Source: an uncultured Faecalicatena sp.
GTDB taxonomy: Bacteria > Bacillota > Clostridia > Lachnospirales > Lachnospiraceae
NCBI GenBank assembly: GCA_902489075.1
Contig: CABTYO010000001.1
Location: 62,001-126,000, forward strand
DNA: 64,000 bases
Direction: 5' to 3'
Below the pieces are notes generated by a model. That model saw only the letters and a list, made by a program, of their open reading frames with translations, searched no databases and had not been told where the DNA came from. A program made the translations under genes and the position numbers. Shown piece after piece: positions 15,985-24,655 of the stretch; positions within the stretch are counted from its first letter, which is position 1, and each line of letters opens with the position of its first letter.

Positions 15985-16872
15985 ATGTATGATATGAAGG
16001 CATTATACGAGGCAGAGAGCGTGCCTCATGCGATACAGTTATTACAGGAGCACCCCGAAGCCCAGATTATTGCCGGCGGAAGTGATGTTCTGGTACAGAT
16101 GAGAGAAGGAAAGCGCGCAGGCGTGGAGCTGGTAAGTATTTATGGGCTGGATGAGCTGCGCGGTGTGAAGATGGAGGAGGATGGGACGATCAGGATCGGT
16201 TCTCTGACCAGTTTCTCACACATTACAAAGGACCCCGTGATTCAGGAATACATCAATGTACTTGGAGAGGCTGTGGATAAGGTCGGCGGACCGCAGATCA
16301 GGAATATCGGGACCATCGGTGGAAATACCTGCAACGGTGTGACTTCTGCGGATTCTGCGTCTACATTATTTGCATGGGATGCAGTTGTGGAGCTGACAGG
16401 ACCGGATGGAATCCGTCAGGTGCCGATCCGGGAATTCTATATCAAGGCAGGAAAGGTTGATTTAAGACCTGCGGAGATTCAGACGGCAATCCTGATCCCA
16501 AAGGATGCTTACGAAGGATATCACGGTCATTACATCAAATATGCCATGAGAAACGCGATGGATATCGCAACTCTGGGCTGTTCGGTCAATGTGAAGCTGT
16601 CAGAGGATAAGAGCGTGATTGAGGATGTCAGGATCGCATACGGTGTGGCTGGGCCGATCCCGATGCGTGCACTTCATGCAGAAGAGGCAGGAAAGGGCCT
16701 TTCGGTCAGTGAGGCTTCCATTGAGACGATCGGGGATACCGTTCTTGAGGATGTGACGCCGCGTGACAGCTGGCGGGCAAGTAAGGCATTCAGGGAGCAC
16801 ATCGCAAAGGTTTTATGTAAACGTGCGCTGAAAGAGTCGATCAGACTGGCAGGAGGTGTTGTTCATGAGTGA
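15985..16872 (+). CDS. xdhB: Xanthine dehydrogenase, FAD-binding subunit
   Basis: Medium subunit, 295 residues, passes electrons from the iron-sulfur clusters to NAD+ through FAD. A-G-G-S-D-V-L-V-Q-M-R near the start and I-R-N-I-G-T-I-G-G-N-T-C-N-G (about 109-122) are the FAD-binding motifs of the molybdenum-hydroxylase flavin domain. A GGAAGGAGG site precedes the ATG. The 80-bp gap after xdhA contains no clear hairpin with a U-run. Its end overlaps xdhC by 8 bp, so the two are translated together. Confidence 0.93.
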   Translation: MYDMKALYEAESVPHAIQLLQEHPEAQIIAGGSDVLVQMREGKRAGVELVSIYGLDELRGVKMEEDGTIRIGSLTSFSHITKDPVIQEYINVLGEAVDKVGGPQIRNIGTIGGNTCNGVTSADSASTLFAWDAVVELTGPDGIRQVPIREFYIKAGKVDLRPAEIQTAILIPKDAYEGYHGHYIKYAMRNAMDIATLGCSVNVKLSEDKSVIEDVRIAYGVAGPIPMRALHAEEAGKGLSVSEASIETIGDTVLEDVTPRDSWRASKAFREHIAKVLCKRALKESIRLAGGVVHE

Positions 16873-17374
16873 GAAACATTATAAACTGGTAAGATGTACG
16901 ATCAATGGGGAAGAACGGGAGACGATGGTGGACGTGAGAGCGTCACTGACAGATATGCTCCGCAATGATTACCGCCTGACCAGCGTCAAAAAAGGCTGCG
17001 AAGTAGGAGAGTGCGGGGCATGCAATGTCATCATAGACGGAGAGTGCTTTAACTCCTGTATCTATCTGGCTGTGTGGGCGGACGGCAAGAATATCCGTAC
17101 CCTGGAGAGCCTGATGGGACCTGATGGCGAGCTTTCCGATATCCAGCAGGCATTTATCGATGAGACGGCTGTGCAGTGCGGATTCTGCACACCAGGCGTG
17201 ATCATGAGTGCGGTGGAGATCCTGGAGTCTAAGAAGGAATATACAAGGGATGAATTACGGAAACTGCTGTCCGGGCATCTGTGCAGGTGTACAGGGTATG
17301 AGAATATCCTGAATGCGGTGGAGAAGACCATGTACAGGAGACTTGGGAAAGAATTTCCGGAGTATTTGAAATAG
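16865..17374 (+). CDS. xdhC: Xanthine dehydrogenase, [2Fe-2S] subunit
   Basis: Small electron-transfer subunit, 169 residues, with two [2Fe-2S] clusters. The plant-ferredoxin-type site is C-E-V-G-E-C-G-A-C plus a later C, and the second is Q-C-G-F-C-T-P-G with C-R-C-T-G-Y. ATG 16865 has an AGGAGG site inside the end of xdhB; the in-frame ATG at 16856 lacks one. It is the last gene of the riboswitch operon and is followed by a strong terminator. Confidence 0.95.
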   Translation: MSEKHYKLVRCTINGEERETMVDVRASLTDMLRNDYRLTSVKKGCEVGECGACNVIIDGECFNSCIYLAVWADGKNIRTLESLMGPDGELSDIQQAFIDETAVQCGFCTPGVIMSAVEILESKKEYTRDELRKLLSGHLCRCTGYENILNAVEKTMYRRLGKEFPEYLK

Positions 17375-17410
17375 GAAACGTGAAATAGGGTATCTGGTTG
17401 TATTAAGTGT

Positions 17411-17457
17411 AAAAATCGGTTATACTTTTTGGTAAAGAGTGTAACCGATTTTTTTAA
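17411..17457 (+). terminator. Intrinsic terminator of the guaD-xdhABC operon
   Basis: AAAAATCGGTTATAC pairs with GTGTAACCGATTTTT (one G-U) and runs into T7. The A-run on the 5' side would also let it act in the other direction. Confidence 0.9.
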
Positions 17458-17557
17458 TTTCATCAAGGAAGTAGTGGGGCGGATTACGAATATCCGCTTT
17501 GAATGACAGAGAATGAATATAATTGTATGAAGAGAGTTCTTGAAAGCAGGTGGCATC

Positions 17558-19132
17558 ATGGGAAATTATTTGAATCCCGGTAACGAAAAATTTAAGATGG
17601 ATATCAGTGCTGAGATCTATGTCGATAAGACTGGTCTGCTTGAATACTGCAACAAAGTAATCTGTACACCGCAGCGCTTTATCAGTATGAGCCGTCCGAG
17701 GCGTTTTGGGAAATCGGTCACAGCGAATATGCTTGCGGCATATTACAGCAGAGGATGTGATTCTTATGAACTTTTTGCACCATATGAGATAGCAAAAGCA
17801 GAATCTTTCGCGAAATATTTAAATAAGTATGACGTTTTGTTTTTAAATATGCAGGAATTTTTAAGCCAGAGTGGCTGTATGGATGAGATGCTGACATTGT
17901 TGAAAAGGTCTGTCTTGTGGGAATTACTAGAGGAATATCCGGATTTCAGATATTTTGATTCTACGAATCTGATGCGCACGATGCAGGATATTTACAGCAG
18001 GACAAAGATACCGTTCGTGGTTATTATTGATGAATGGGACTGCATTTTCAGAGAATACAAGATGGATTCAGATGCACAGAAAAAGTATCTGGATTTTCTC
18101 AGGGATCTGCTCAAGGACAGAGGCAATATCGCCCTGGGATATCTGACGGGGATTCTGCCGATCAAGAAGTATGGGACACACAGTGCATTGAATATGTTTG
18201 ATGAGTTTTCCATGACATTTGCAGGACCTCTGGGGAAGTATGTGGGATTTACGGAAGAAGAGGTCAGGAATCTTTGTGAAAGTTATCAGATGGATTTTGA
18301 GGAAACCAAGAAGTGGTATGATGGGTATTATCTTGAGGATGTCGGATCCATTTATAATCCAAAGTCTGTTGTGAGTGCAATGCAGTTTCATAAGTTCCAG
18401 TATTATTGGAATCAGACAGAGACATTTGAAGCGTTGCGTACTTATATAGATATGAACTTTGAGGGGTTGAAAGATGATATTATCAGCTTGATGAATGGAA
18501 ACGGAAAAGTTTCTATAGATACTAGAAGCTTTACAAATGACATGGTAACGTTTCACTCAAAGGATGATGTTATGACTCTGCTTGTGCATCTGGGGTATCT
18601 GGGATACAGGAGTGAGTCAGAACAGGTTTTTATTCCAAATCATGAAATATTGAATGAATATGTAACAGCAGTGAGCAATTCTGATTGGGGAGAAGTATCA
18701 CGGGCGCTTAAAAATTCACGTGAGGCACTGGATGCTGTGCTTTCGAAAAAAGAGGAGGTTGTTGCCAATGCGATTGCAGAGGCTCATTATGAAACTTCAC
18801 ATTTGCAGTATCATGATGAGAATGCATTGAGCTATACAATTTCACTTGCTTTATATGTAGCACGGAATTATTATACAGTATTCAGAGAATTACCCACAGG
18901 TAAGGGATTTGCCGATCTTGTGTACCTGCCCAGGAAGCAGTTCAGAAACTATCCTGCATTGGTGGTCGAACTGAAATGGAACCGGGATGCAGAAGGAGCA
19001 ATTGAGCAGATAAAGAGGAAAGAATACTGTAGAAGCCTGAGTGATTATCAGGGAAAAATTCTTCTGGTCGGGATTAATTATGATAAAAAGACAAAGGAAC
19101 ATCAGTGTAAAATAGAAGAATGGGAAAAATAG
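17558..19132 (+). CDS. AAA-ATPase-like / PD-(D/E)XK nuclease-superfamily protein (copy 2)
   Basis: A 524-residue member of the same family as the 6560 gene but clearly divergent. N-terminal I-Y-V-D-K-T-G, Walker A-like S-R-P-R-R-F-G-K-S (about residues 46-54) and V-I-I-D-E-W-D; C-terminal nuclease core G-F-A-D-L-V-Y-L-P followed by V-V-E-L-K-W, then I-E-Q-I-K-x-K-E-Y and a G-K-I-L-L-V-G-I-N-Y end. ATG 17558 follows a weak CAGGTGG; the in-frame TTG at 17540 is less likely. It stands alone between two terminators and splits two purine operons. Function unknown. Confidence 0.85.
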   Translation: MGNYLNPGNEKFKMDISAEIYVDKTGLLEYCNKVICTPQRFISMSRPRRFGKSVTANMLAAYYSRGCDSYELFAPYEIAKAESFAKYLNKYDVLFLNMQEFLSQSGCMDEMLTLLKRSVLWELLEEYPDFRYFDSTNLMRTMQDIYSRTKIPFVVIIDEWDCIFREYKMDSDAQKKYLDFLRDLLKDRGNIALGYLTGILPIKKYGTHSALNMFDEFSMTFAGPLGKYVGFTEEEVRNLCESYQMDFEETKKWYDGYYLEDVGSIYNPKSVVSAMQFHKFQYYWNQTETFEALRTYIDMNFEGLKDDIISLMNGNGKVSIDTRSFTNDMVTFHSKDDVMTLLVHLGYLGYRSESEQVFIPNHEILNEYVTAVSNSDWGEVSRALKNSREALDAVLSKKEEVVANAIAEAHYETSHLQYHDENALSYTISLALYVARNYYTVFRELPTGKGFADLVYLPRKQFRNYPALVVELKWNRDAEGAIEQIKRKEYCRSLSDYQGKILLVGINYDKKTKEHQCKIEEWEK

Positions 19133-19140
19133 TTCGATAT

Positions 19141-19177
19141 AAAAAACAGAAGCCGTCATCAGCAGCTTCTGTTTTTT
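19141..19177. terminator. Bidirectional terminator between convergent genes
   Basis: AAAAAACAGAAGC (19141-19153) pairs with GCTTCTGTTTTTT (19165-19177): 13 bp perfect, A-run and T-run on the two sides. It closes the rightward AAA/PD-(D/E)XK gene and the leftward purine operon. Confidence 0.93.
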
Positions 19178-19196
19178 AACATGATTTTATTCCATC

Positions 19197-20546
19197 CTAT
19201 TCCTTTGGAGCCGGTTCCGGATCGGTCTCTTTATCCTTCGGAAGGATAATGTTAAGCAGTACTGCCAGCAGTGTCGCGATGACAACCGGTGATTTCCCGA
19301 AGATCATTACGAACCAGTCCGGGAAGGTTGCGAGTGCGCCATTTGCCTGGGAAATTCCCATTCCAAGTGCAGCTGCGAGTCCGACGATAGAAGTGTTCCT
19401 AAAGGACATATTTTCGGAGGTGATCAATTTCATACCCGTCATGGCAATGGAGGCGAATACGGAAACTGTGGCTCCTCCGAGTACACAGTAAGGAATCGTA
19501 GTCAGAACGGATGAAAACTTGGGAATCAGTCCTGCGACCAGTAAGATTAAGGCTGCAAGTCCGAGTACGCAGCGGTTTACGACCTTTGTCGTTGCCACGA
19601 TACCTACGTTCTGGCTGTAAGTTGCGGTCGGAAGTCCTCCTAAAAGAGCGCCGAGGATATTGGTGATACCGTATCCTACGATTCCGCCCTGGAGTTCGTT
19701 GTCTGATGGCATACGATTCAGACCGCCGCTTGTAGTAGCTGAGAAATCTCCGATGGCCTGGATGGAGTTGATGGCAAATAATAAGCCGATCGCCACACAG
19801 GAGGAAATTTCAAATTTAACACCAAAGTGTAACGGCATTGGAAGCTGGAATGCGGAAGCCTGTGAAATGGCTGTAAAGTCGACCATTCCAAAGAACAATG
19901 CTACGATATATCCTCCGATGATACCGATGAGGATAGAAGCCAGTTTCCAGATTCCTTTTCCATAGTGGTTCAGGACAGTCACAATGACCAGTGTAATGAT
20001 TGCAACGAGCCAGTTCTGCCAGGAACCATAATTCGGGCTTCCCACGCCGCCGGCCATGTAATTGATGGCTGTTGGATAGAGGGAAAGTCCGATGGTGAAT
20101 ACGACTGTTCCGGCAATCAGAGGCGGGAAGAAGCGGCGGATTTTTTTTATAAAAATACCTACCAAAATTGCTACACAACCGCCGACAATCTGTGCCCCTA
20201 ATATTGTCGGAATATCAAAATCAGATGCTATGGACTGCATGCTTGGCAGATATGCGAAGCTGACGCCCATAATAACCGGAAGTCCTGAACCAATGGCGAG
20301 CCATTTTGTCCTGAAAACAGGAAATAGCTGAAGCAGTGTGGACAATGCTGACACGATCAAGGCTGCCTGGATGAGGATTACGGATTCTTTTTCGCTTAAG
20401 CCGCCTACCCCCGCAACGAGGATAGCTGGTGTGACACAGCCCACGATCATCGCTACAACGTGCTGCAGGGCCAGTGGAAAGGCCTGTTTAAAGCTTGGCA
20501 CGCCGTTTAAGTCAAATATAGTTGAGTGGGTCACCTCATTTTTCAC
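19197..20546 (-). CDS. NCS2-family xanthine/uracil (likely xanthine or urate) permease
   Basis: Polytopic nucleobase:cation symporter of 449 residues, about 14 membrane segments. The family signature Q-N-V-G-I-V-A-T-T-K (pattern [QEP]-N-x-G-x4-T-[RKG]) is intact, and A-L-Q-H-V-V-A-M and G-L-N-R-M-P-S-D-N are typical of xanthine/urate members. The start is a GTG with an AAAGGGGG site. It is the last gene of the leftward arm of the purine cluster, 15 bp after arcC, so import of xanthine or uric acid is the natural role. Exact substrate cannot be fixed by eye. Confidence 0.9.
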   Translation of the reverse strand: MKNEVTHSTIFDLNGVPSFKQAFPLALQHVVAMIVGCVTPAILVAGVGGLSEKESVILIQAALIVSALSTLLQLFPVFRTKWLAIGSGLPVIMGVSFAYLPSMQSIASDFDIPTILGAQIVGGCVAILVGIFIKKIRRFFPPLIAGTVVFTIGLSLYPTAINYMAGGVGSPNYGSWQNWLVAIITLVIVTVLNHYGKGIWKLASILIGIIGGYIVALFFGMVDFTAISQASAFQLPMPLHFGVKFEISSCVAIGLLFAINSIQAIGDFSATTSGGLNRMPSDNELQGGIVGYGITNILGALLGGLPTATYSQNVGIVATTKVVNRCVLGLAALILLVAGLIPKFSSVLTTIPYCVLGGATVSVFASIAMTGMKLITSENMSFRNTSIVGLAAALGMGISQANGALATFPDWFVMIFGKSPVVIATLLAVLLNIILPKDKETDPEPAPKE

Positions 20547-20560
20547 GATTATATCCCCCT

Positions 20561-21508
20561 TTAAGCCTGACTGATCCTGGTACCTGTTGTCCCCTGGATT
20601 CCGTCTTTTGCTTTTTCCAGTAATGTAATCAGTGCCTGACGTCCTGGTGCGGATTCTGCGAATTCTACAGCAGCCTGTACTTTAGGAAGCATGGAACCAG
20701 GTGCAAAATGACCTTCTGCCATATACTGCTTTGCTTCATCTACGGTGATCTGATCCAGCCACTTTTCATCCGGCTTTCCGTAATTGATCGCAACTTTTTC
20801 CACTGCGGTCAGGATGATCAGGAAATCTGCATCCAGTTCACGGGCAAGCAGACTGCTTGCAAAGTCTTTATCAATGACCGCACTGGCGCCTTTTAAATGA
20901 TTTCCCTGACGTGTAACAGGGATACCGCCGCCGCCGCAGGCAATGACAAGGTCACCGGATTCTACCATCGTACGGATCGTGCCGATCTCAACGATCTCCT
21001 GTGGTCTTGGGGATGCTACAACACGGCGGTAACCGCGTCCTGCATCTTCTTTCATCAGATAATCATATTTTGCAGCCATCTCATCAGCCTGCTCCTTGGT
21101 AAGGAAGCGTCCGATTGGTTTGGATGGATTCTCAAATGCAGGGTCATTCTCATCTACACGAACCTGTGTAATCATGGTAGCAACAGGAATATCTGTGATA
21201 CCACGATTTAAAAGTTCCTCGCGCAGAGCATTCTGCAGGTCATATCCTATGTATGCCTGGCTCATTGCCACACAGACAGACAGCGGGGTGTTCGGCTGCT
21301 GCGGGTCCTCGTGGGTCAGGGCAAGCATTGCATTATTTACCATTCCAACCTGTGGGCCATTGCCGTGTGCAACTACAACTTCACAGCCCTCCTCAATCAG
21401 GTCTACGATAGCACGTGCGGTAATCTTTACCGCGATCATCTGCTCCGGGAGGGTATTGCCTAAGGCATTCCCCCCGAGAGCGATGACGATCCGTTTCTTT
21501 TTCGCCAT
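20561..21508 (-). CDS. arcC: Carbamate kinase (YqeA-type)
   Basis: Transfers phosphate from carbamoyl phosphate to ADP, giving ATP, CO2 and ammonia; 315 residues. I-V-I-A-L-G-G-N-A-L-G at the start, V-V-A-H-G-N-G-P-Q-V-G and A-C-G-G-G-G-I-P-V are standard carbamate-kinase motifs. A GGAGG site precedes the ATG. No arginine deiminase is nearby; instead it sits with ygeW, a carbamoyltransferase-like gene, so its carbamoyl phosphate most likely comes from purine-ring breakdown. This would be an ATP-yielding step of the pathway. Confidence 0.95.
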   Translation of the reverse strand: MAKKKRIVIALGGNALGNTLPEQMIAVKITARAIVDLIEEGCEVVVAHGNGPQVGMVNNAMLALTHEDPQQPNTPLSVCVAMSQAYIGYDLQNALREELLNRGITDIPVATMITQVRVDENDPAFENPSKPIGRFLTKEQADEMAAKYDYLMKEDAGRGYRRVVASPRPQEIVEIGTIRTMVESGDLVIACGGGGIPVTRQGNHLKGASAVIDKDFASSLLARELDADFLIILTAVEKVAINYGKPDEKWLDQITVDEAKQYMAEGHFAPGSMLPKVQAAVEFAESAPGRQALITLLEKAKDGIQGTTGTRISQA

Positions 21509-21540
21509 TTTTCATTTCCTCCGATACTGATCGCGCCGGA

Positions 21541-21921
21541 TTATTCTCCTACATATGCGATCGTTTCTACTTCACATAAAACTCCCTTTGGCAGATCTTT
21601 TACTGCAACGCAGGAGCGTGCCGGTTTTCCAACAAAATATTTTGCGTAGATCTCGTTGAATGCGCCGAAGTCGCCCATGTCTGCAAGGAAGCAGGTTGTC
21701 TTAACTACGTCTTTGAATTCTGCACCCTGGCTCTCAAGAAGAGCTGCTACATTCTTCATAACCTGTTCGGTCTGTTCCTCAATCGTTGTTCCTACGACTG
21801 CGCCTGTCTCTGGTGAGAGCGGGATCTGTCCTGAGAAAAATGCGATTCCGTTTACTACGATTCCCTGAGAATATGGTCCGATTGCTGCTGGTGCGTTTTT
21901 TGTATCAACATACTTTAACAT
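21541..21921 (-). CDS. ridA: RidA-family enamine/imine deaminase
   Basis: 126-residue trimeric protein that hydrolyses reactive 2-aminoacrylate and related imines to oxo acids and ammonia. N-A-P-A-A-I-G-P-Y-S-Q-G at the N-terminus, F-F-S-G-Q-I-P and the active-site arginine in P-A-R-S-C-V-A-V are diagnostic. AGGAGG precedes the ATG. Placement between arcC and ygeW, in the same operon as ygeX (a PLP lyase that generates 2-aminoacrylate), gives it a specific job here: detoxifying the lyase intermediate. Confidence 0.94.
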   Translation of the reverse strand: MLKYVDTKNAPAAIGPYSQGIVVNGIAFFSGQIPLSPETGAVVGTTIEEQTEQVMKNVAALLESQGAEFKDVVKTTCFLADMGDFGAFNEIYAKYFVGKPARSCVAVKDLPKGVLCEVETIAYVGE

Positions 21922-21972
21922 GTTAGATACCTCCTTTTATTTTTTTTCTCCTTAATGATATCATAAATAGCA

Positions 21973-23166
21973 TTAGTCGAATACTCTTGGAGTTCCTTTT
22001 TCTTCCAGTTTCTTTAATGTCTCTGCAGGATCTGCGAATTTAGCAAGGAAGATCATAGCAGCGATGATGTATGGCTTGAAGCTTGCTTCTTTGTAAAGAG
22101 GAGTTCTGTAGCGGTCGAATACGCTTGCATCAACTTCTCCTGTCTCACAGCTTACGCCTGTGATGTCAGCTGGCAGGCAGTGCATATAGAGTGCTTTGCC
22201 GTCTTTTGTTGTAGCCATCAGTTCCTCTGTACAAGCCCAGTCTTTGTGCTCTGCATTCTGTGCAAGCAGTTCCTGTTCCAGTTTGTTGATTCCGTCAAAG
22301 TCGCCGTTTCCATACAGCTCTGTACGTTTTTCCATAGCAGCGAATGGAGCCCAGCTCTTTGGATATACGATGTCAGCATCTTTGAATGCTTCAGCCATGT
22401 CATTTGTCTTTGTGAATGTACCGCCTGATTTCTTAGCGTTCTCAGCTGCAACAGCTTCTACTTCCGGGAATACTTCATATCCTTCAGGATGAGCCAGGAC
22501 AACGTCCATACCGAAACGTGTCATCAGTCCGATGATTCCCTGTGGAACAGAGAGTGGTTTACCATAAGAAGGTGAGTAAGCCCATGTCATAGCAAGCTTT
22601 TTGCCTTTCAGATTCTCAACTCCGCCGAACTCGTGGATGATGTGGAGCATATCAGCCATAGCCTGTGTCGGGTGGTCGATGTCGCACTGCAGGTTTACAA
22701 GAGTAGGTTTCTGCTCTAAGATGCCGTCCTTATTTCCCTGAGTCACAGCGTCAACAACTTCGTGCATGTAAGCATTACCTTTGCTGATGTACATATCATC
22801 ACGGATACCGATAACGTCAGCCATGAAAGAAATCATGTTAGCAGTCTCACGTACAGTCTCACCATGAGCTACCTGAGATTTTCCTTCGTCCAGATCCTGA
22901 ACTTCCAGTCCGAGCAGGTTGCAGGCAGATGCAAAGGAGAAACGTGTACGTGTAGAATTGTCACGGAATAAAGAGATTCCAAGACCGCTCTCGAATACTT
23001 TTGTAGAGATGTTGTTCTCTCTCATGAAACGAAGAGCATCAGCTAAAGTAAATACAGCCTCCAGTTCATCATCTGTCTTTTCCCATGTCAGGAAAAAGTC
23101 TCCATTGTACATTTCCTTGAAGTTTAAAGAGTTCAGCTTGTCGATATAATCCTGTAAAGTTTTCAT
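21973..23166 (-). CDS. ygeW: YgeW knotted carbamoyltransferase
   Basis: 397-residue member of the aspartate/ornithine carbamoyltransferase superfamily of the trefoil-knotted type. N-S-T-R-T-R-F is the carbamoyl-phosphate-binding loop; D-I-D-H-P-T-Q-A-M-A-D and M-H-C-L-P-A-D-I complete the fold. The natural substrate of YgeW has long been undefined; the gene belongs to the conserved set reported for anaerobic uric-acid use by gut bacteria. Preferred start is 23166, where an AGGAGG site is well placed; the longer frame to 23235 reads through a repeat shared with the ygfK leader. It probably feeds carbamoyl phosphate to the kinase downstream. Confidence 0.94.
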   Translation of the reverse strand: MKTLQDYIDKLNSLNFKEMYNGDFFLTWEKTDDELEAVFTLADALRFMRENNISTKVFESGLGISLFRDNSTRTRFSFASACNLLGLEVQDLDEGKSQVAHGETVRETANMISFMADVIGIRDDMYISKGNAYMHEVVDAVTQGNKDGILEQKPTLVNLQCDIDHPTQAMADMLHIIHEFGGVENLKGKKLAMTWAYSPSYGKPLSVPQGIIGLMTRFGMDVVLAHPEGYEVFPEVEAVAAENAKKSGGTFTKTNDMAEAFKDADIVYPKSWAPFAAMEKRTELYGNGDFDGINKLEQELLAQNAEHKDWACTEELMATTKDGKALYMHCLPADITGVSCETGEVDASVFDRYRTPLYKEASFKPYIIAAMIFLAKFADPAETLKKLEEKGTPRVFD

Positions 23167-23185
23167 AGTATAAATCCTCCTAAAT

Positions 23186-23254
23186 TTTGTGAAAATTCTG
23201 AATATGGTGTGCAAAAGGGTCAGACCCCTCTGCAAAGGGCTCTGTCCCCTTTGC
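23186..23254 (-). repeat. Double-dyad leader repeat upstream of ygeW
   Basis: On the minus strand two back-to-back imperfect palindromes (arms around GTC-n-GAC, GCAAAGGGG...CCCTTTGC and GGGGTCTGACCC) are followed by CACCATATTCAGAATTTTCA and then the ribosome site of ygeW. The same unit, in the same orientation and distance from the start codon, precedes ygfK (28213-28275). Confidence 0.7.
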
Positions 23255-23281
23255 AGAAGTCGTCAAATGTAATCGTGTTTC

Positions 23282-24592
23282 TTATTTGCAGTAAAGTGTC
23301 GGCAGTGCAGCGTATACAGCAGCGCATACAACGAGATCCTGTTTCCATGTCTTCTCGTTTGGAGCGTGTGCCTGTGCCTCAGCGCCAGGTCCGAAACCGA
23401 TGCATGGGATTCCGTTTCTTCCCATGATGGAAACGCCGTTTGTGGAGAAGGTCCATTTGTCAGTAAGTGGACGTGCTTTTCTCATTTCCTCTGTCTCAGC
23501 TGTTCCGATTCTTGTCTCGCCATAGAGATTCGTGTAAGCTTCTTCCAGAGCCTTTGTTACCTTGTGGTCTTCCGGAATTACCCATGTCGGGAAGTAGCAC
23601 TCGATCGGGTATATACATCCTGTGTAAGACGGACGGTCATAGTTGTACATGGATACAGTCACATCATCACCGTATTTCTGTACGCTTGGAAGTGCACGGA
23701 TCTCATCCAGGCAGCTTTCCCATGTCTCGCCTGCTGTCATACGGCGGTCCAGTGAAACGGAGCAGGAGTCAGCTACTGCACAGCGGCTTGGAGATGTAAA
23801 GAAGATCTCGGATGTTGTAACAGTTCCTCTTCCAAGGAAACGTGCTTCTTTCCATTCCGGGTTGTACTTCTCGTCTAACATCTTAACAAGACCTTTGATC
23901 TCTGTTGCGTCATCAGCATCGTTCTCGTTCAGTGCACGGACATCCTGGAGAATGTCAGCCATCTTGTAGATCGCATTGTCACCACGCTCAGGAGCAGAAC
24001 CATGGCAGGAAACACCTTTGACATCCACACGGATCTCCATACGTCCGCGCTGTCCACGGTAGATACCGCCGTCTGTAGGCTCTGTAGATACAACGAATTC
24101 AGGACGAACCTTGTCTTCGTTGATGATGTACTGCCAGCATAATCCGTCGCAGTCTTCTTCCTGAACAGTTCCTGTTACAAGTACTGTATACTGATCGCTT
24201 AATAAGCCAAGGTCTTTCATGATTCTTGCGCCGTATACTGCAGAAACAATACCGCCGCACTGGTCAGACACACCGCGTCCGCCGATCTCTTCGTCGTTCT
24301 CATAGCCTTCGTATGGATCAAATGTCCAGTTGTCGATGTTACCGATACCAACTGTATCGATGTGAGCGTCGAAACCGATGATCTTCTCGCCGGTTCCCAT
24401 GTAGCCAAGTACGTTGCCCTGTGGGTCAATGACTACCTTGTCGAATTCGAGCTTTCTCATCTCTTCTGCGATACGCTCGATGTGAGCCTTCTCATCACAG
24501 CTCTCGCCCGGGTTTTTTACGATCTCGCGTAAAAACTTTGTCATGTCAGCCTGATAGTTTTGTGCAGCTTCTTTGATTTTGTTGAAATCCAT
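23282..24592 (-). CDS. ygeY: YgeY-family M20-type metallohydrolase
   Basis: 436-residue zinc amidohydrolase/deacylase related to ArgE/DapE/CPG2. Metal-site motifs: G-F-D-A-H-I-D-T-V-G, E-E-D-C-D-G (general base/metal ligand) and the final G-P-G-A-E-A-Q-A-H-A-P-N-E. The YgeY group is linked by genome context to selenium-dependent molybdenum hydroxylases and to uric-acid degradation. It lies between ygeW and ygeX in the leftward operon and probably hydrolyses an amide or ureide intermediate; the exact bond is not known to me. Confidence 0.93.
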   Translation of the reverse strand: MDFNKIKEAAQNYQADMTKFLREIVKNPGESCDEKAHIERIAEEMRKLEFDKVVIDPQGNVLGYMGTGEKIIGFDAHIDTVGIGNIDNWTFDPYEGYENDEEIGGRGVSDQCGGIVSAVYGARIMKDLGLLSDQYTVLVTGTVQEEDCDGLCWQYIINEDKVRPEFVVSTEPTDGGIYRGQRGRMEIRVDVKGVSCHGSAPERGDNAIYKMADILQDVRALNENDADDATEIKGLVKMLDEKYNPEWKEARFLGRGTVTTSEIFFTSPSRCAVADSCSVSLDRRMTAGETWESCLDEIRALPSVQKYGDDVTVSMYNYDRPSYTGCIYPIECYFPTWVIPEDHKVTKALEEAYTNLYGETRIGTAETEEMRKARPLTDKWTFSTNGVSIMGRNGIPCIGFGPGAEAQAHAPNEKTWKQDLVVCAAVYAALPTLYCK

Positions 24593-24655
24593 TTTTTAAA
24601 TCTCCTTTTCCTTTTATATTAGATTTGAAATTTTACTTTTGGTTAAAAACAGTAA

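Noticed and set aside
23209..23235. N-terminal extensions of YgeW and YgfK with matching sequence
   Set aside because: The similarity comes from the DNA palindrome repeat; both genes have strong AGGAGG sites at the downstream ATG.
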